Shown here: piece by piece, positions 1-8,659 of the stretch
Layout of the letters: the number at the start of each line of letters is the position of its first letter
Numbering within the stretch: the stretch's first letter is position 1
Origin: Oehlia diaphana
Taxonomy: Eukaryota; Glomeromycota; Glomeromycetes; Glomerales; Glomeraceae
Reading direction: 5' to 3'
DNA: 15,691 nt
Assembly (NCBI GenBank): GCA_003833135.1
Contig: QZLH01001773.1
Location: 7,696-23,386 of the forward strand
Position numbers and translations under genes: made by a program
The notes under the pieces: model-generated
Databases searched by the model: none
What the model saw: only the letters and a program-made list of their open reading frames with translations
What the model was told of the DNA's origin: nothing

Positions 1-161
1 TTTCTAGCATCGATAGATTAAGAGTTAATTATGCCAATTTTCCAAATATTAACTCGCCATCTAACAATGCTAGAAAGATGTTTTTGATACCATTCGAACC
101 GCCTCGATGAGAGGATTCCAATGAGCTATTAATCGTCTTTTTACGATCACTAGATGGCGAT
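1..161. repeat. Nested inverted repeats at the left edge, with weak tRNA-like boxes
   Basis: Two perfect 10-bp inverted pairs are visible. TTTCTAGCAT (1-10) pairs with ATGCTAGAAA (67-76), and TCGCCATCTA (54-63) pairs with TAGATGGCGA (152-161). The stretch is richer in GC than the following DNA. On the minus strand TAGCTCATTGG (128 to 118) resembles a Pol III A box and GGTTCGAATG (100 to 91) resembles a B box. The 17-nt gap between them is too short for a normal tRNA, and no cloverleaf can be folded around them. It may be a remnant of a non-autonomous element or a tRNA-related SINE cut by the window edge; this is inference. Confidence 0.4.
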
Positions 162-996
162 TTATTGCGCAAAATTGATTCCAACCAATCAGAAAAAAAC
201 TGAAATATGGAACCGTTTGGCTTTAGTTTTTAACAATATATTTAATAAAGCACGTTTTGCATTGTTTTCAACAATTTTAATGAAAAATACTTTCACAACA
301 CTTTTTTAATAGTTTTTAATAAATAACAAATTTTCTATTAAATTACTTATTAAAAAATATTTTCATAACAAACTGCCAAACATAAACATTTTACAAAATT
401 TTTATTAAAGTGTAAAAACATATGGGCTGATTTGACTACTCACCCAAAATATTTAAATTTTAATTATTTTTTAATATTTAAAGTATTACCAAAGCATTAC
501 ATAATATGCAAAATTTTTATAGTTTTTAACTTGAAATAAAAATTAATATATGTTACTATAAAGTTAAAGTTTGGCTGAAATTATGTTAATGCCGCCCAAA
601 ATTTATATTATTGGAACATTAGAAAGTGAAATTATTGCATCGGCAATTATATACATTGTACGGAATATTACAGAGTTTATGTTTTATAGCGCACTAAATA
701 ATATTTTGTTTTTTATTTCATTTATTATTTTTTTTATTTAATTTACATTTATTTATATATTGCTATAACTACAAGAAACCAACCAAAAATCCAACTAAAA
801 AATCTAACAAAAGAACTCGATCCAAAAAAGAATGCATGTTTGCTTTAGTCTTCTCACTTGTTGTTCATGGTGTGAATGTAATTCCAACTGGTTTGACTTC
901 ATAGTTTTTATTAAACTTTTAAATTCTTAAATTCTTCACAACTATAAATTGCAAAAATCCTTAAATAGTTTTAATTTTAGAAACCTAAAAGTAAAA
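162..996. other. AT-rich spacer without a recognisable gene
   Basis: Very AT-rich DNA with many short A and T runs. The only coding-like stretch is a plus-strand open frame ending at about 900. It starts with a Lys/Thr/Ser-rich segment (KKPTKNPTKKSNKRTRSKK) and ends in a hydrophobic tail starting MFALVFSLVVHG. It is too short and lacks an upstream start, so I do not call it a gene. No repeat, RNA gene or regulatory site stands out. Confidence 0.5.
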
Positions 997-1018
997 AAAG
1001 ACATTAATAAATGTCTTT
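997..1018. repeat. Small perfect hairpin, 9-bp arms
   Basis: AAAGACATT (997-1005) and AATGTCTTT (1010-1018) are exact inverted copies around a 4-nt loop. It lies just downstream (minus-strand sense) of the micro-exon array and inside a candidate intron. The function is unknown, and chance is possible in DNA this AT-rich. Confidence 0.4.
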
Positions 1019-1052
1019 AACACCATTATACCAGCACACTTAGGAAACTTAC

Positions 1053-1685
1053 TATAAATTTCGTTTTAATCTCCTAGGAAAGCCTGTCCAAAATCTAAAA
1101 AATAAAAAAAAAGTGAGAATCAATATCATTTATAACGCTATTACACCATATACTAAATATTCACTAACTTAATTTTATTAAAATTTCTACCATTAACATC
1201 AATCAGTTTTAAGGTAGAACTAGTCATTCCTAAAAAAAAGAAATTAAGACTGAATTAGTAAATGAAACAAAGGAATGGGTGAAACAAAAAAAAATTAACT
1301 AACTTTCATTTCCTGATTCTCAAAAAGTTCACCAGCTAAATTCTAAATAAAAGTAATAATGAGTAAAGTGAAACAAAATGTAATAACAAGTCACATTTAA
1401 TAAAAAAAAATTGAAATCAGATATTAAACCAACAAACCTTCATTTCATATTCTTTAAAATTTAAAATACCGATTCCTATTAAAAAAGAAAAGAAAATATT
1501 AATAATGTTCTTTAAATGAGTTCAACTTCAAAATTAATATTTACAATTCAGCATTCCATTTCCTAAGTCATCCTTAAAGTAATTCCTAAAAAAAAAAATA
1601 AATAAATAATGTTTAAACTGATCAAAATTACTAATAACATTATAAAAAACGTACCAATTATTTGTTTCAAGGAAGTCCAGAAAAT
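1053..1685 (-). pseudogene. Array of micro-exons, unidentified gene or gene relic
   Basis: On the minus strand at least six blocks of 31-42 nt are each preceded by a T-run ending in TAG and followed by a GT donor: 1685-1655, 1585-1545, 1475-1438, 1342-1304, 1229-1191 and 1094-1053. The introns between the first five are about 69-95 nt. Joining the first two gives an open, natural-looking peptide (FLDFLETNNW then NYFKDDLGNGMLN). The third and fourth also join in frame (IGILNFKEYEMK, NLAGELFENQEMK). The junctions 2-3 and 4-5 bring in-frame stops with the splice sites I chose, so either the sites are wrong or the gene is decayed. The first and last blocks resemble each other (ATTTT, GGAC, CTT), as do the ends of blocks three and four, which hints at exon duplication. 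I do not recognise a domain. Confidence 0.35.
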
Positions 1686-1894
1686 CTAAAAAAAAAAAAA
1701 TGAAATGAAAAAGATTGATCAGTGGGATATGATCAACCGATGATAATCAAAAAAATCGATACACTGCACGTTAAAATCGCACTTTGTCTTTGACTCTATA
1801 TATTTCGTTAACATAATTCGAATTTTACGTTCCCAAAATTATGTTCATTTTCTTTAACCAATTTTCGATCCACGTCAATTCTGTGTAATATCGG

Positions 1895-2185
1895 TCATCT
1901 AGTCTTTTTTCTTTTACTTCCTAATTTTGAAATCATAGATTCAATCTTTTCTGAAGTTTTAATATATAAATGATTATTTTTATCTATTAATAAAAGTGCT
2001 ATTATTAATCCATGTAGAATAATGTTAAACGTATCCTTCGAAGTTAAAATTATATTAATTCTTATTTCATTATTTTCTTTTTCTAATTCTCTAATTATCC
2101 AAGAAACTATATCTTTACTTTTTCTTTTACCGCCTATCTTTTCTTTGATCTTCTTATGATCTATGATTAGATATTTGTTCTTCAT
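1895..2185 (-). CDS. Hypothetical 96-aa protein, doubtful
   Basis: An uninterrupted ATG-to-stop frame of 96 codons between two gene relics. The product is Lys/Ile-rich. It has a charged first half (KKIKEKIGGKRKSK), a hydrophobic stretch at about residues 54-67 (NIILHGLIIALLLI) and a basic C-terminus ending in KRKKTR. I recognise no domain. In such AT-rich DNA, open frames rich in Lys, Ile and Asn arise by chance on either strand, so this may be non-coding or a residual exon of the PH-domain relic just upstream on the same strand. No promoter or poly(A) signal can be assigned with confidence. Confidence 0.25.
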   Translation of the reverse strand: MKNKYLIIDHKKIKEKIGGKRKSKDIVSWIIRELEKENNEIRINIILTSKDTFNIILHGLIIALLLIDKNNHLYIKTSEKIESMISKLGSKRKKTR

Positions 2186-2282
2186 ATCTAGATATTCCCT
2201 CTCTTCTCTTTGCCCGAATTAACGGATGAAATTATACAATATTTTTGGAATAATATTTCAACATTGTAATCATGTATTTTAG

Positions 2283-2900
2283 TTAATAGGCAGCATAATT
2301 GATTTTTGTAATCCAATCATTCATTTCGTCTTCACTTTCAGCTTGGAAAAGATACTAATGACCTTTAGGACACACAAGTTGGAAGACATGCGGGTACTTT
2401 GCATAAGTCTTATCATATACAGTAACTGATTCTGCCATCATGAGAATAACATCAGGTCTTAAAATTGGAGGCCTTTTCGACTTCTATTATATTTGTAAAG
2501 ATTAAGTCAACTCACATATAATAATTATAAATTTAATATAATAAATACCTTTGAATCATATATCTCGGCCATCTGAGTATTAAACCAAACTTCATCTTTA
2601 AAGAACATTAGTTGGCTTCCGCTTAATATCACGCCGTGCTGTCTCCAACTTCTTACAAACCCACTCTATTTTTTACTTCAACCATATTCACTTTTCCCAA
2701 TTTACCGCCTTTGGTTATTTTAAGAACAAAAGTACCGTCTTCTTCATCTAAAAGTTGAATTGAAATATTTGCGGGGTTTAAAGTTTCACCATTACGTCGA
2801 GCTTGAACACCTGTAACCCTAACCGAAGGTGCACTCGCAAATGCCCGATGCAAATTTACCATTTCCAAATCCAACGTTTCTGATCAATACTCCAGAGGAC
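2283..2900 (-). pseudogene. PH-domain fragment of a SYT1/PSD-type Arf guanine-nucleotide exchange factor, disabled
   Basis: Minus strand. An acceptor (TTTTGTAG) ends at 2901 and the first exon runs 2900 to 2549. A 65-nt intron (2548-2484) with phase-0 ends follows, then an exon from 2483 to the stop at 2283-2285. Readable blocks in order are VNLHRAFASAPSVRVTG, DGTFVLKITKGGKLG, GVILSGSQLMFFKD, RPDVILMM, YDKTYAKYPHVFQLV and EDEMNDWITKINYAAY. The order, the GSQLMFFKD strand and the invariant Trp of the last helix (DWI) fit the lipid-binding PH domain that follows the Sec7 domain in SYT1/PSD-like ArfGEFs, which act in membrane traffic. Three disablements are seen: TGA where Trp is expected (EY*SE), a one-base frameshift just before the SWRQHGVIL block, and TAG after CPKGH (2355-2357) where Gln is usual. 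No Sec7 domain was found upstream. The family call is from memory; a PH domain is fairly sure, the ArfGEF subfamily less so. Confidence 0.65.
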
Positions 2901-2929
2901 CTACAAAAAAAAATAAAATAAAATAAACA

Positions 2930-4190
2930 AATGAAACGTTAGCAAACGTTTCTAATAAAATAAATAAAAACTGTTCGCAATGGGATGCCGCGAAACTTAA
3001 ATTTCTAGCGTTTCTAGTCCCCAACCCGAACTTGAAACCTACGTAGCAAATCTCACGTATCAAAAGGTCCGATCAGTCGTCTTAAAAAGAGAAAAGTCGG
3101 AACGTTGGTAAGACATTTCGTTATAAACAGTTAAAAGACCTCTCATTGAATTTCCAGGCGTACAAAAGCCGAATGACCGATGCTCTGAACCTGAATTTAC
3201 AAAAACAAAGTAATAAGAAACGTAATATGTTTTAATTAAAAATATCGAAAAAAAAAAATAGTTTCGTAATGGGGTTGCAAAGCTTACCACTTTCACTTTT
3301 CCATTAACCTAAAAGTCCGAAACCTACAGAAGGAAAAAAAAGGGAACGTTAATGACGTTTCTATTTAACAATAAAATAAAATAGAACTCTCAATTATTGA
3401 AAAACTTAACACTTCAACGTACTAGTGTCTTAAGCCCGAAATCTAGAAAAAAAAGAAAAAATTGAAACGTTATTAGATAAATGTTTCATGATGTAAAGAA
3501 AAAATATATATAAGATTTAATAAGCCTATAAATATGGATATTTATACCACCAGATTCCCACACGTCCAAATACCTGAAGAGCAAACCATCTAAGAAAAGA
3601 AAGAACAAAAGTTAGTAAACGCTTCGTTGAAGAATAATTCAAAACTTTTCCTTACCGATGAGGATAATCGATCATCAATCCGCTCGGTCATAATTTTAAT
3701 AAATCGTCTATATTATGATTCCCAAGTCTTTCCTCCTATTCCATTATAAACATTATTTTTTTTTGTTGAAACTAAAAAAAGAACGTAGTAATTAGTTAAA
3801 AAAATGAAAGAATAAAAAATACTTTTCTTTATTCTTTACCAAGACTTACCCGTTGTTTATAATTTGGACATATAATGATATATAGTCTAGTCGATTCCAA
3901 CAACAAAGCCAAAAAAAAATTATTAATAATGTTATTGCAATCACAACAAAAAATAGAAATTACTTACGTCTATACTGCCTTATAGGAAAGCTAAAAATTG
4001 TAAAATTGTGCAAAGTTATCGACCCGTTAAAATGTTAAATGCGGTTCTACAAGAAAAAGGAGAGAAAAAACATTAGAACGCTTCTTAATTAAGAAAATAC
4101 ACACCCATTTGTACTTACCCAATTACTCTAACTGAAAGTGTGGTTTCGTCATCCTTATAAATATAAGAAACAAGAAAAGAGAATTATTAA
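2930..4190 (-). pseudogene. Decayed multi-exon stretch upstream of the PH fragment
   Basis: Minus-strand acceptors (T-run then TAG) and donors (GTAAGT-like) recur through this segment. They delimit short blocks, for example 4048 downward, about 23 nt ending at the donor near 3967, a block of about 80 nt ending at the GGTAAG donor near 3655, a block starting at 3589, and similar blocks near 3440-3407, 3326-3291 and 3040-3000. The block before 3655 reads GGKTWES, a stop, then YRRFIKIMTERIDDRLSSS. Another near 4120-4160 reads DDETTLSVRVIG. The blocks near 3440, 3326 and 3040 start alike (GTTTC or ATTTCGGRCTT), suggesting tandem duplication. The introns carry a GAAACGTT / AACGTTTC motif. It could be the 5' part of the ArfGEF-like gene or another gene; I recognise no Sec7 motif. 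Stops inside blocks argue for decay. Confidence 0.3.
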
Positions 4191-4329
4191 AATATTTTTT
4201 ACTTAAATACACGACCCAGAATCCAAGCCACTTGTCAAATTGTTACTAATATATAATTTTATTTAATTAATATTTAGTTATATGTAATACAAATTAATTC
4301 TACCGCTCTAAATAATAAACTAAAAAACA

Positions 4330-6527
4330 CTACATTAAACTTATTTTTTTTGGTTTTGGTGTTGAAGTTTCAACATTATCAAATAAATAAAAGAGAACCC
4401 TATTTTCATATTCAAGAATATCAGTTATTGCTGATTTTTTGTTTTTCCCTCCATCTTTTGTTGTCTGTCTAAAAAAATGTGTTACTTGCTGATGGTTCTT
4501 TTTTTCAACAGCCGCGCACGAAAATGCTTTTATACCAAATTGTTTATGTTTTTCCATAAACTCAGACATATGGCAGACAAGAACATGCATATATGGAGTT
4601 ATATCACTTGGCATGTATAATACTTTAAATAATTCCAACCAATCCTCAGCTTCGAAATGAAACTGTTGTGCGTCATAATCCTTCAATTTAAGATTAAGAT
4701 AAACTTGATAAAAGCGATCCCATAATTCTCGAATTGCTTTTGCACGTGAAGGTGGTAATATACGTTTAAAGTTAAAATTTTTTAAAACTTTCTTTTTGTC
4801 ATCACCCATCAATGATGTGTGGTTCCACGTATTGGATTTTTCTTGCCAAAATTGGAAATTAACACCAATCCTATCCATTTCTTTAACAATTTCATCACGA
4901 CATATATCATCGAATTGGTTAAATTCTTTTAATTCTGATAAAACCAAATACCAGAGACGATCCCAAATACGAAGTAAAATATGAAGTTCATCTGGTACCC
5001 ACTTATCCAGTGGAATCATATAAAAAAGTGGCTTCCTATTATGACCTGGATATTCATGGATGTTCTCCATTTTCTTACTTATTTTCCAATTATTACCTTG
5101 GTCATACTTTGATACTTGGCACCATGGACAAAAAAATTTTGAATTTGCTGAATTGAATCCTAAACATATTGTTAAAAATTTCCAGTCAGAAGAGAAATAA
5201 AGTTCAAAATTCCACATAATTTCACCAATCATTAGCCCATTTTTTTTTATTTCATCTAGTTCTTTAATAAAAAATGCCATCATAATTTCTAAAACCTCAT
5301 ACTTCTCTACACCTGGAAAGAGAACAGTTGTATAGTGGTGGTCAGGTTTATGAATATTTTGAATGTCATTCAAAATCGCTATGGTTATCATTACATGTTT
5401 AATTTTTCTACCCACATTTCTGCCATCACCAGAAACTCTTAAGTGGATAATTGGATTATTAATATCCAATATTTCATTAGAAATAAGGACAGGTACAATA
5501 TACTTTAAAATGTCTTTAACACTCCGAGTTCCACCTTTTTTGATATTTTGAATTATTTCAATTGATTCAGAGTTTGAATATTCAGTAAAATCTAATGGAA
5601 GATTAATAAAAGTGACTGGTATTTTTTGACTCATTTCTGTTGTTATTTTAAGTCGTTGTTCAGAGACAGCCCATTCACGTTGTAAATTAGATTCTACTGC
5701 AGTTAAAGCTCGATAACCTTCATGAGGAATATAATTTAAATCAATAGCTTGTACTGCTGAAATAAGCTTTTTCTTTTTTATATCATTTTTTTCTTCATAA
5801 TCAATTTGGAAATCCATATCTTTAACACTATAAGAAATTTGCTTAAGAACAACTCTATCTTTACCATAGATTTTAGATCCTTCAATTTGAACATGTTGTT
5901 TCAATTGATTTCCAAATTTATGCTGCCTTTTATTTAATGTTGATTTACTACAATGTTCAAGTGATATTAATTGAACATTATTTTCCTTTATATTTCTTAT
6001 GTTTTCTCTAGCTTGCTTTAATGTTATTAGATGAATACCAAAAAGATGTACTCCAGAAATTAATGATTTTTCATTTAAGGGGAAAAGTTTCTAAAAAAAG
6101 ATAATATAATTAATATTAAATATGTTTAATTCAATTTTAACACAAAAAAAAACTCAATAAATCTAACCTTCAGAACGGCATTTGCTGCTGTTGTTGAAGA
6201 TATATTTGATCGAATTTCTTCTGAAAAATTTATACCATACATAATTTTAAAAAGAGGCTTTCCTTCTATATAATTAATAAAACACTTTACAGTTTTCTTT
6301 TTTTCTCCACGACCCCAAGTAGTTTCCACACAATATCCATCTGGAATTTTATATTTATTCTTTCCTTGAGTATATATCAATATTGGAGGTTGAGGATATA
6401 AACCCTCTTGCTTAATTCTGTAATTATAACTCCTTTTTCCATCTGTGTATAATATAGAATCTGTTTTAGGATAGTCGGTAATTTCCTTAGGACCATTTTC
6501 AATTTTTTTACTTTTTACTTTTGGCAT
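4330..6527 (-). CDS. Transposase-like protein (RNase H/DDE-type, uncharacterised family), two exons, about 706 aa
   Basis: Exon 1 runs 6527-6168 (120 codons from ATG) and exon 2 runs 6090-4330 (586 codons plus stop). The phase-0 intron 6167-6091 starts GTTAGA and ends TTTTTTTAG. Without the splice, exon 1 ends in a Phe-rich tail after AVLK; with it the frame stays open throughout. Visible motifs are VSGDGR at about 338-344, FSSDWKFLTICLGF at about 420-432, CPWC at 441-444, a VPDELHILLRIWDRLW block at about 485-500, HVLVCH at 622-627 and AAVEKKNHQQ at about 647-656. The strand-like first Asp, second Asp and late Glu with a Cys pair between fit an RNase H-like DDE transposase with a helical insertion, loosely like KDZ elements; this assignment is inference. 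From memory, similar proteins are multicopy in Glomeromycotina and occur in cnidarians and sponges. I found no terminal inverted repeats or target duplication, so it may be an immobilised or domesticated copy. No stop or frameshift breaks it. Confidence 0.7.
6091..6167 (-). other. Intron of the transposase-like gene
   Basis: A 77-nt intron in phase 0 between AVLK (exon 1) and KLFPLNEKSL (exon 2). The donor is AAG|GTTAGA and the acceptor is TCTTTTTTTAG|AAA. Reading through it gives a Phe-rich, low-complexity tail and a stop. Splicing extends the frame upstream of the first in-frame start of the long exon by 62 codons of natural-looking sequence, which supports the intron strongly. Confidence 0.75.
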
Positions 6528-6568
6528 TATATTTAATAGTATTAAATACTACTCATAGGTGAATTTTA

Positions 6569-6760
6569 AGACTTTTAAAAAAAGTATTGATGAAGATAAA
6601 AAGTATTGATATTAACAGATTTGACAAAAACAAAAGAAGACTTGATGAAAATAAAAGAGTATTGACAAAGACTGAAGAAGATAAAAGACGGAGTATTGAT
6701 GAAAACTGACAAAAACTGATAGAAAAAAAAATATTGACGATTGATGATGATAACAAAAAA
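6569..6760. repeat. Degenerate tandem repeat around AGTATTGATGAAGATAAAA
   Basis: Purine-rich, imperfect copies of a unit of roughly 20-40 nt recur on the plus strand. AGTATTGATGAAGATAAAA is near 6582, AGTATTGATATTAACAGA near 6601, GAGTATTGACAAAGACTGAA near 6657, GAGTATTGATGAAAACTGAC near 6691 and ATATTGACGATTGATGATGA near 6730. One frame reads through as Lys/Arg/Asp-rich peptide (RRSIDEN, RRLDENK), but this is best explained by the repeat. It begins about 50 nt upstream of the start codon of the minus-strand transposase-like gene, so it may lie in its promoter or mark the edge of an element. Confidence 0.55.
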
Positions 6761-6769
6761 ACTGCCAAA

Positions 6770-7518
6770 TTCGGACTGAATTACATAACTTTTTATATCA
6801 TAATAATATAATTTTATAATATAACTGTATAAATAATTATGTAATTTTATATCAATATTACCAAAAATAGAATATTTATTTGTTTATAGACAGTTTACAG
6901 TATATTGAATAAATGATATTAGGTTTCGTATTTTATTATTTTTTGTTTCAAATTCTTATGTGCTTGAGAAAAGTGTGACAACTTTTTTTATCTCTATGAA
7001 GTTTAAATCAAATAAAAATCAATCAGTATTATAAATTGAAATTTTTTGATTAAATCTATTACAATTAAAATATTTGTTTAAAAAGCAAATTTTACTAATC
7101 ATATATAATAAAAAATCACAAGTTTTCGATAAATATATAAATCGATAATTTAGTTTGTTCATAAAATTAAATAAATATTTTATTTATTTTGTAATTGGTT
7201 ATAAAAATGTAATAAAGAAAATATTTTATAATTTTATCGTTACAAATGTTAAAAAATAACTGATAAAATAAAAAAAAAAATATTTATTTAATTGAAGTCT
7301 AAAGTAAAAAGTAAACAGATAAACACGTGGTTATACCGGATTAAAAAATTTCATAGTGCATATGCATGTGTATATGTATAGTGAAGAACCAATCAAGCAT
7401 CAACTCAAAAGCATGAGTGAGCGGACAGTCACATAGTCCTTAACTAAATATTATAAAACAGCATCATTTGGTGAGATAGATTATACTGTATATATAGTTT
7501 ACTGGCAATACTACTACA
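6770..7518. other. AT-rich spacer
   Basis: No gene is supported. The stretch holds dense TATA/ATAT and A/T runs. A short less AT-rich patch lies at about 7320-7440, containing CACGTG (an E-box core) near 7325 and a TATGCATGTGTATATGTATA tract near 7361. None of these can be tied to a gene start with confidence. Confidence 0.5.
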
Positions 7519-7704
7519 GTGATGAAATATAGTATTAAATTTAAATTTACATTACACAAGATCAATATGGTATTAGAAAAATGGGAAAGATCTTGGAGTT
7601 GTAACGTAAGAAAAGCAGATCCAGTTAGTATTATTTTAAAAGCTGGTGAAATTTTTTATTTATTTTTTTTTTTTTTTTTTTTTTTTCAGTTCACAAGCGC
7701 GTAG
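7519..7704 (+). CDS. Possible exon ending in a poly-T tract, doubtful
   Basis: A plus-strand frame from ATG at 7519. An inner part from the third Met reads MVLEKWERSWSCNVRKADP and continues with VSIILKAGEIF, which has a more protein-like composition than its surroundings. It then runs into about 25 consecutive T (7662-7686) followed by CAG. That tract could be the polypyrimidine part of a splice acceptor (TTTTTTCAG at 7689) rather than coding DNA. Further downstream (7850-7920) a frame starting MMRKKTNDFYEREK and an alternative reading EREKKLELEEK suggest a charged coiled coil. I recognise no family and the exons cannot be joined confidently. Confidence 0.2.
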   Translation: MMKYSIKFKFTLHKINMVLEKWERSWSCNVRKADPVSIILKAGEIFYLFFFFFFFFQFTSA

Positions 7705-8306
7705 CGCATATTTTTTTATTTACTATATTTTTAACTTTATTTTATTTTTATAGTAAAAAGAAATTGTTCTAATAAGGTCAAATTGTCTGCACTGAAAAAA
7801 AAAAATAAATCAAAAAAAAATCACTCAAACTTCAACATCATCAATTGTAAATGATGAGAAAGAAAACAAATGATTTCTATGAGAGAGAAAAAATTAGAAC
7901 TAGAAGAGAAAGATTGCTAGATTTTTACATAATGTAAAAATATTACTTATTTTATATTATTTACGAAATTTATCAAACTAATAATGTATTTCCAATTGGT
8001 TTATTTATACATATTATACATAATATTGAAAAGTGTGAATATATAAATAAATTATAAATAGGATATTTTATTGATCAAATATTAGCATTCGATTTCAACC
8101 TTTCTGAAAAGGCAATAAATTAACATTTAATTTTTATTTATTTTATTTTATTTATATAAAGTTCGGTAAGGTTACATTTAAACTAGTATTCACTTTTTAA
8201 AAAGATAGACATCTAATAACCAATGCGATGGATATATATATTTTGTCTTTATGCAAAATAATCCATTTAAGAGATATAATTTATTAAATTTAATATACAA
8301 AAAATA
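7705..8306. other. AT-rich stretch with weak coiled-coil coding remnants
   Basis: Apart from the Lys/Glu-rich remnant at 7850-7920, this stretch holds only AT-rich DNA with stops in all frames. No repeat of note and no RNA gene was seen. Confidence 0.4.
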
Positions 8307-8544
8307 TGATGCTATTCATCACTTAAATGACTATATATATTATTTTTACTATACATAATAAAAGTAATAACTAGCGGCAGGACTTCGAGGTAGTTATTTA
8401 TACTGGTGATGCTAACCATAATATGCATACTTTGATTGAACCTACCAAGCGAGAGGTCCACACCTTCTATACAATTAGAAGTATGATACTCCTCCGTAGC
8501 AGGTCCTATTGACCCCTTCTCCTCGGACTGATGCTATTCACCAC
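8307..8544. repeat. Near-identical 16-bp direct repeat, 222 bp apart
   Basis: TGATGCTATTCATCAC at 8307-8322 and TGATGCTATTCACCAC at 8529-8544 differ at one position. The DNA following each copy is not similar, so this is not a longer tandem duplication. The pair brackets the open frame of the unidentified fragment. It could be a target-site-like duplication or chance. Confidence 0.45.
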
Positions 8545-8657
8545 CTGTTAGACTTCATCGGAATATCATATGCTTCTTTAAATTCTGTTTCCTTAAAAAA
8601 ATGAAATATTTGTCCCCTTCCCAATTTACCATTTAACTTAAAGTAACCTTTATACAC
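8312..8657 (-). pseudogene. Unidentified gene fragment in two frames
   Basis: Minus strand. A splice-acceptor-like TTTTATAG ends at 8658 and opens a 39-codon frame to TGA at 8538-8540. It includes VYKGYFKLNGKLGRGQ and KETEFKEAYDIPMKSNRW. A second frame, shifted relative to it, is then open for 73 codons (8533-8315, stop 8312-8314) and includes PATEEYHTSNCIEGVDL and SLGRFNQSMHIMV. The stretch has more G and C than its surroundings. Together they look like one coding region broken by a frameshift or joined by an unseen intron. I do not recognise the protein. The TAG that bounds the second frame at both ends lies in the same repeated 16-mer. Confidence 0.3.
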
Positions 8658-8659
8658 CT

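Noticed and set aside
91..128. tRNA gene on the minus strand
   Set aside because: The A-box-like and B-box-like motifs are only 17 nt apart and no acceptor, anticodon or T arm can be folded.
3060..3296. Minus-strand 78-codon frame
   Set aside because: It runs across candidate donors, acceptors and T-runs. The first half is Phe/Tyr-rich intron-like sequence, and only the middle part (SGSEHRSFGFCTPGN) might be an exon remnant.
4796..5551. Two plus-strand open frames of 62 codons (4796-4984 and 5363-5551)
   Set aside because: They lie opposite the long transposase-like exon and have no motif or sensible composition of their own; they are antisense shadows.
6553..6768. Minus-strand 71-codon Leu/Ser/Phe-rich frame
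   Set aside because: It is the complement of the purine-rich tandem repeat, so its composition is explained by the repeat.
4190..7000. Terminal inverted repeats flanking the transposase-like gene
   Set aside because: I compared both flanks by eye and found no convincing inverted pair or target duplication; AT-rich matches were short enough to be chance.
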